From NCBI GenBank assembly GCA_014075215.1, contig CP046177.1, positions 2,232,501-2,296,500 of the forward strand: a stretch of 64,000 bases of DNA. The letters run 5' to 3'. Position 1 is the first letter of the stretch; each line of letters starts with the position of its first letter. The DNA is from Flavobacteriaceae bacterium. GTDB lineage: Bacteria; Bacteroidota; Bacteroidia; Flavobacteriales; Flavobacteriaceae. The notes beneath the pieces are model-generated. The model made no database searches and was not told where the DNA came from. It saw nothing but the letters and a program-made list of their open reading frames with translations. The translations under genes and the position numbers were made by a program. Shown piece by piece: positions 63,536-64,000 of the stretch.

Positions 63536-64000
63536 TTAAGATATTGGCTTTATTACGGAATCATTTTTTTCCAATTTATTTAACTCTTTATAGTTCTTAT
63601 TTAATTTTTTAAGGAGTATTCCATATAACAAATAATAGAATAAGAGTAAAAGTGCCAATATGACAATAATGAGTATAATTTGTACAATAATCATTGCACT
63701 CATGACTTTATCAGGATCAACATTCATATCTTGTAAATTGAAAGCGATCTTTATATTCTCCGGACTATTAAAAATTAAAATATTTACAATAGCGGCAGAG
63801 ACTACAAAGCTGATAAGGTTATAGTAGACATAAAATTTTACGGTTTTACGAGTTACTAAAATTTTCTTTATAAGCGTTTTGGTATTATCGATAGTAGAAA
63901 TAGAAGTATAATTTTTATAAAAGATAGCTAAAAACAAAATAATTAAAGCATAATGGATATAAGATAATGTGCGTATAAAACCCATTAGGTTTAATTTTTC
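63536..64000 (-). CDS. Membrane protein of unknown function (cut by window edge)
   Basis: The frame is open to the last base of the window (EKLNL before MGFIRTL), so the ATG at 63,985 need not be the start. About 150 residues have four membrane segments (YALIILFLAIFY, FYVYYNLISFVVSAAIVNILIF, AMIIVQIILIIVILALLLLFYYLLY) and a short basic tail. Similar flavobacterial proteins are often mislabelled as beta-carotene monooxygenase; no enzyme motif is visible here. Confidence 0.6.
   Translation of the reverse strand, partial: EKLNLMGFIRTLSYIHYALIILFLAIFYKNYTSISTIDNTKTLIKKILVTRKTVKFYVYYNLISFVVSAAIVNILIFNSPENIKIAFNLQDMNVDPDKVMSAMIIVQIILIIVILALLLLFYYLLYGILLKKLNKNYKELNKLEKNDSVIKPIS

Noticed and set aside
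63536..63985. Beta-carotene monooxygenase
   Set aside because: Only membrane segments are visible; none of the four iron-binding histidines of that enzyme family is present.
1..64000. CRISPR array or cas genes
   Set aside because: No regularly spaced direct repeats of 25-40 bp and no Cas-like proteins were seen; tandem repetition in 1-5911 is divergent protein repeats.

Overview
The window suggests a marine member of the Flavobacteriia (Bacteroidota). It is AT-rich, has almost no Shine-Dalgarno sequences, carries an exact TAnnTTTG promoter box, a PorV-like protein and natural-product-free housekeeping blocks in an order familiar from Flavobacteriaceae (recF / TPR protein-ribH-mutL-rhomboids; kdsD-tatC-lptB-pssA). 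I name the class from gene content and order only; I cannot assign a species.

Positions 1 to about 28,830 are accessory. They hold the distal end of an extracellular contractile injection system (eCIS) locus: a giant LamG/beta-sandwich repeat protein (fibre or receptor-binding candidate, split by a frameshift at about 890), the tape-measure protein, and the AAA+ ATPase. The sheath, tube and baseplate genes should lie left of the window. Behind the ATPase comes a row of signal-peptide-less proteins that look like cargo: a CNF/PNF-like deamidase with the Cys-His pair at the right spacing, a PI-PLC-like phosphodiesterase, an unrecognised 313-aa protein, and a 2,451-aa protein with the DUF4157 'eCIS core' HExxH domain. 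The last runs in frame, past one TAA codon, into a second copy of its C-terminal domain. Cell-wall enzymes follow: an N-acetylmuramidase with a peptidoglycan-binding domain, remains of an M23-like protein, and a truncated GH19 chitinase-like enzyme.

The right half of this island (22.4-37.3 kb) is heavily rearranged. It has an IS1182 fragment, a serine-recombinase remnant ending in a tRNA-Met 3' fragment (attachment scar), a tyrosine integrase broken by one missing base, an ISAon1-type element, an ISKra4-like element, IS982, IS110 and several MITE-like repeats. GH19 and a LytS-type kinase have both lost their 3' ends at one junction near 28,830. An ABC transporter, a peptide-binding lipoprotein, a HigA-like antitoxin, an outer-membrane barrel and a geranylgeranyl-reductase-like gene are broken.

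From about 37.4 kb the sequence is mostly ordinary core genome: recF, a TPR membrane protein, ribH, mutL, two rhomboids, an endonuclease-fold membrane protein, aroB, proline dehydrogenase, a GNAT, ftcD, a DUF4105 protein, a PorV-like protein, pssA, lptB, an AhpD-like protein, tatC, kdsD and recQ. A second, apparently identical ISKra4-like copy sits in a decayed YheT-like hydrolase gene at 53.1 kb. The right edge has a subtilase with small membrane proteins. The number of one-base lesions, in-frame stops and insertions points to active gene decay, or in part to consensus errors; reads would separate the two.
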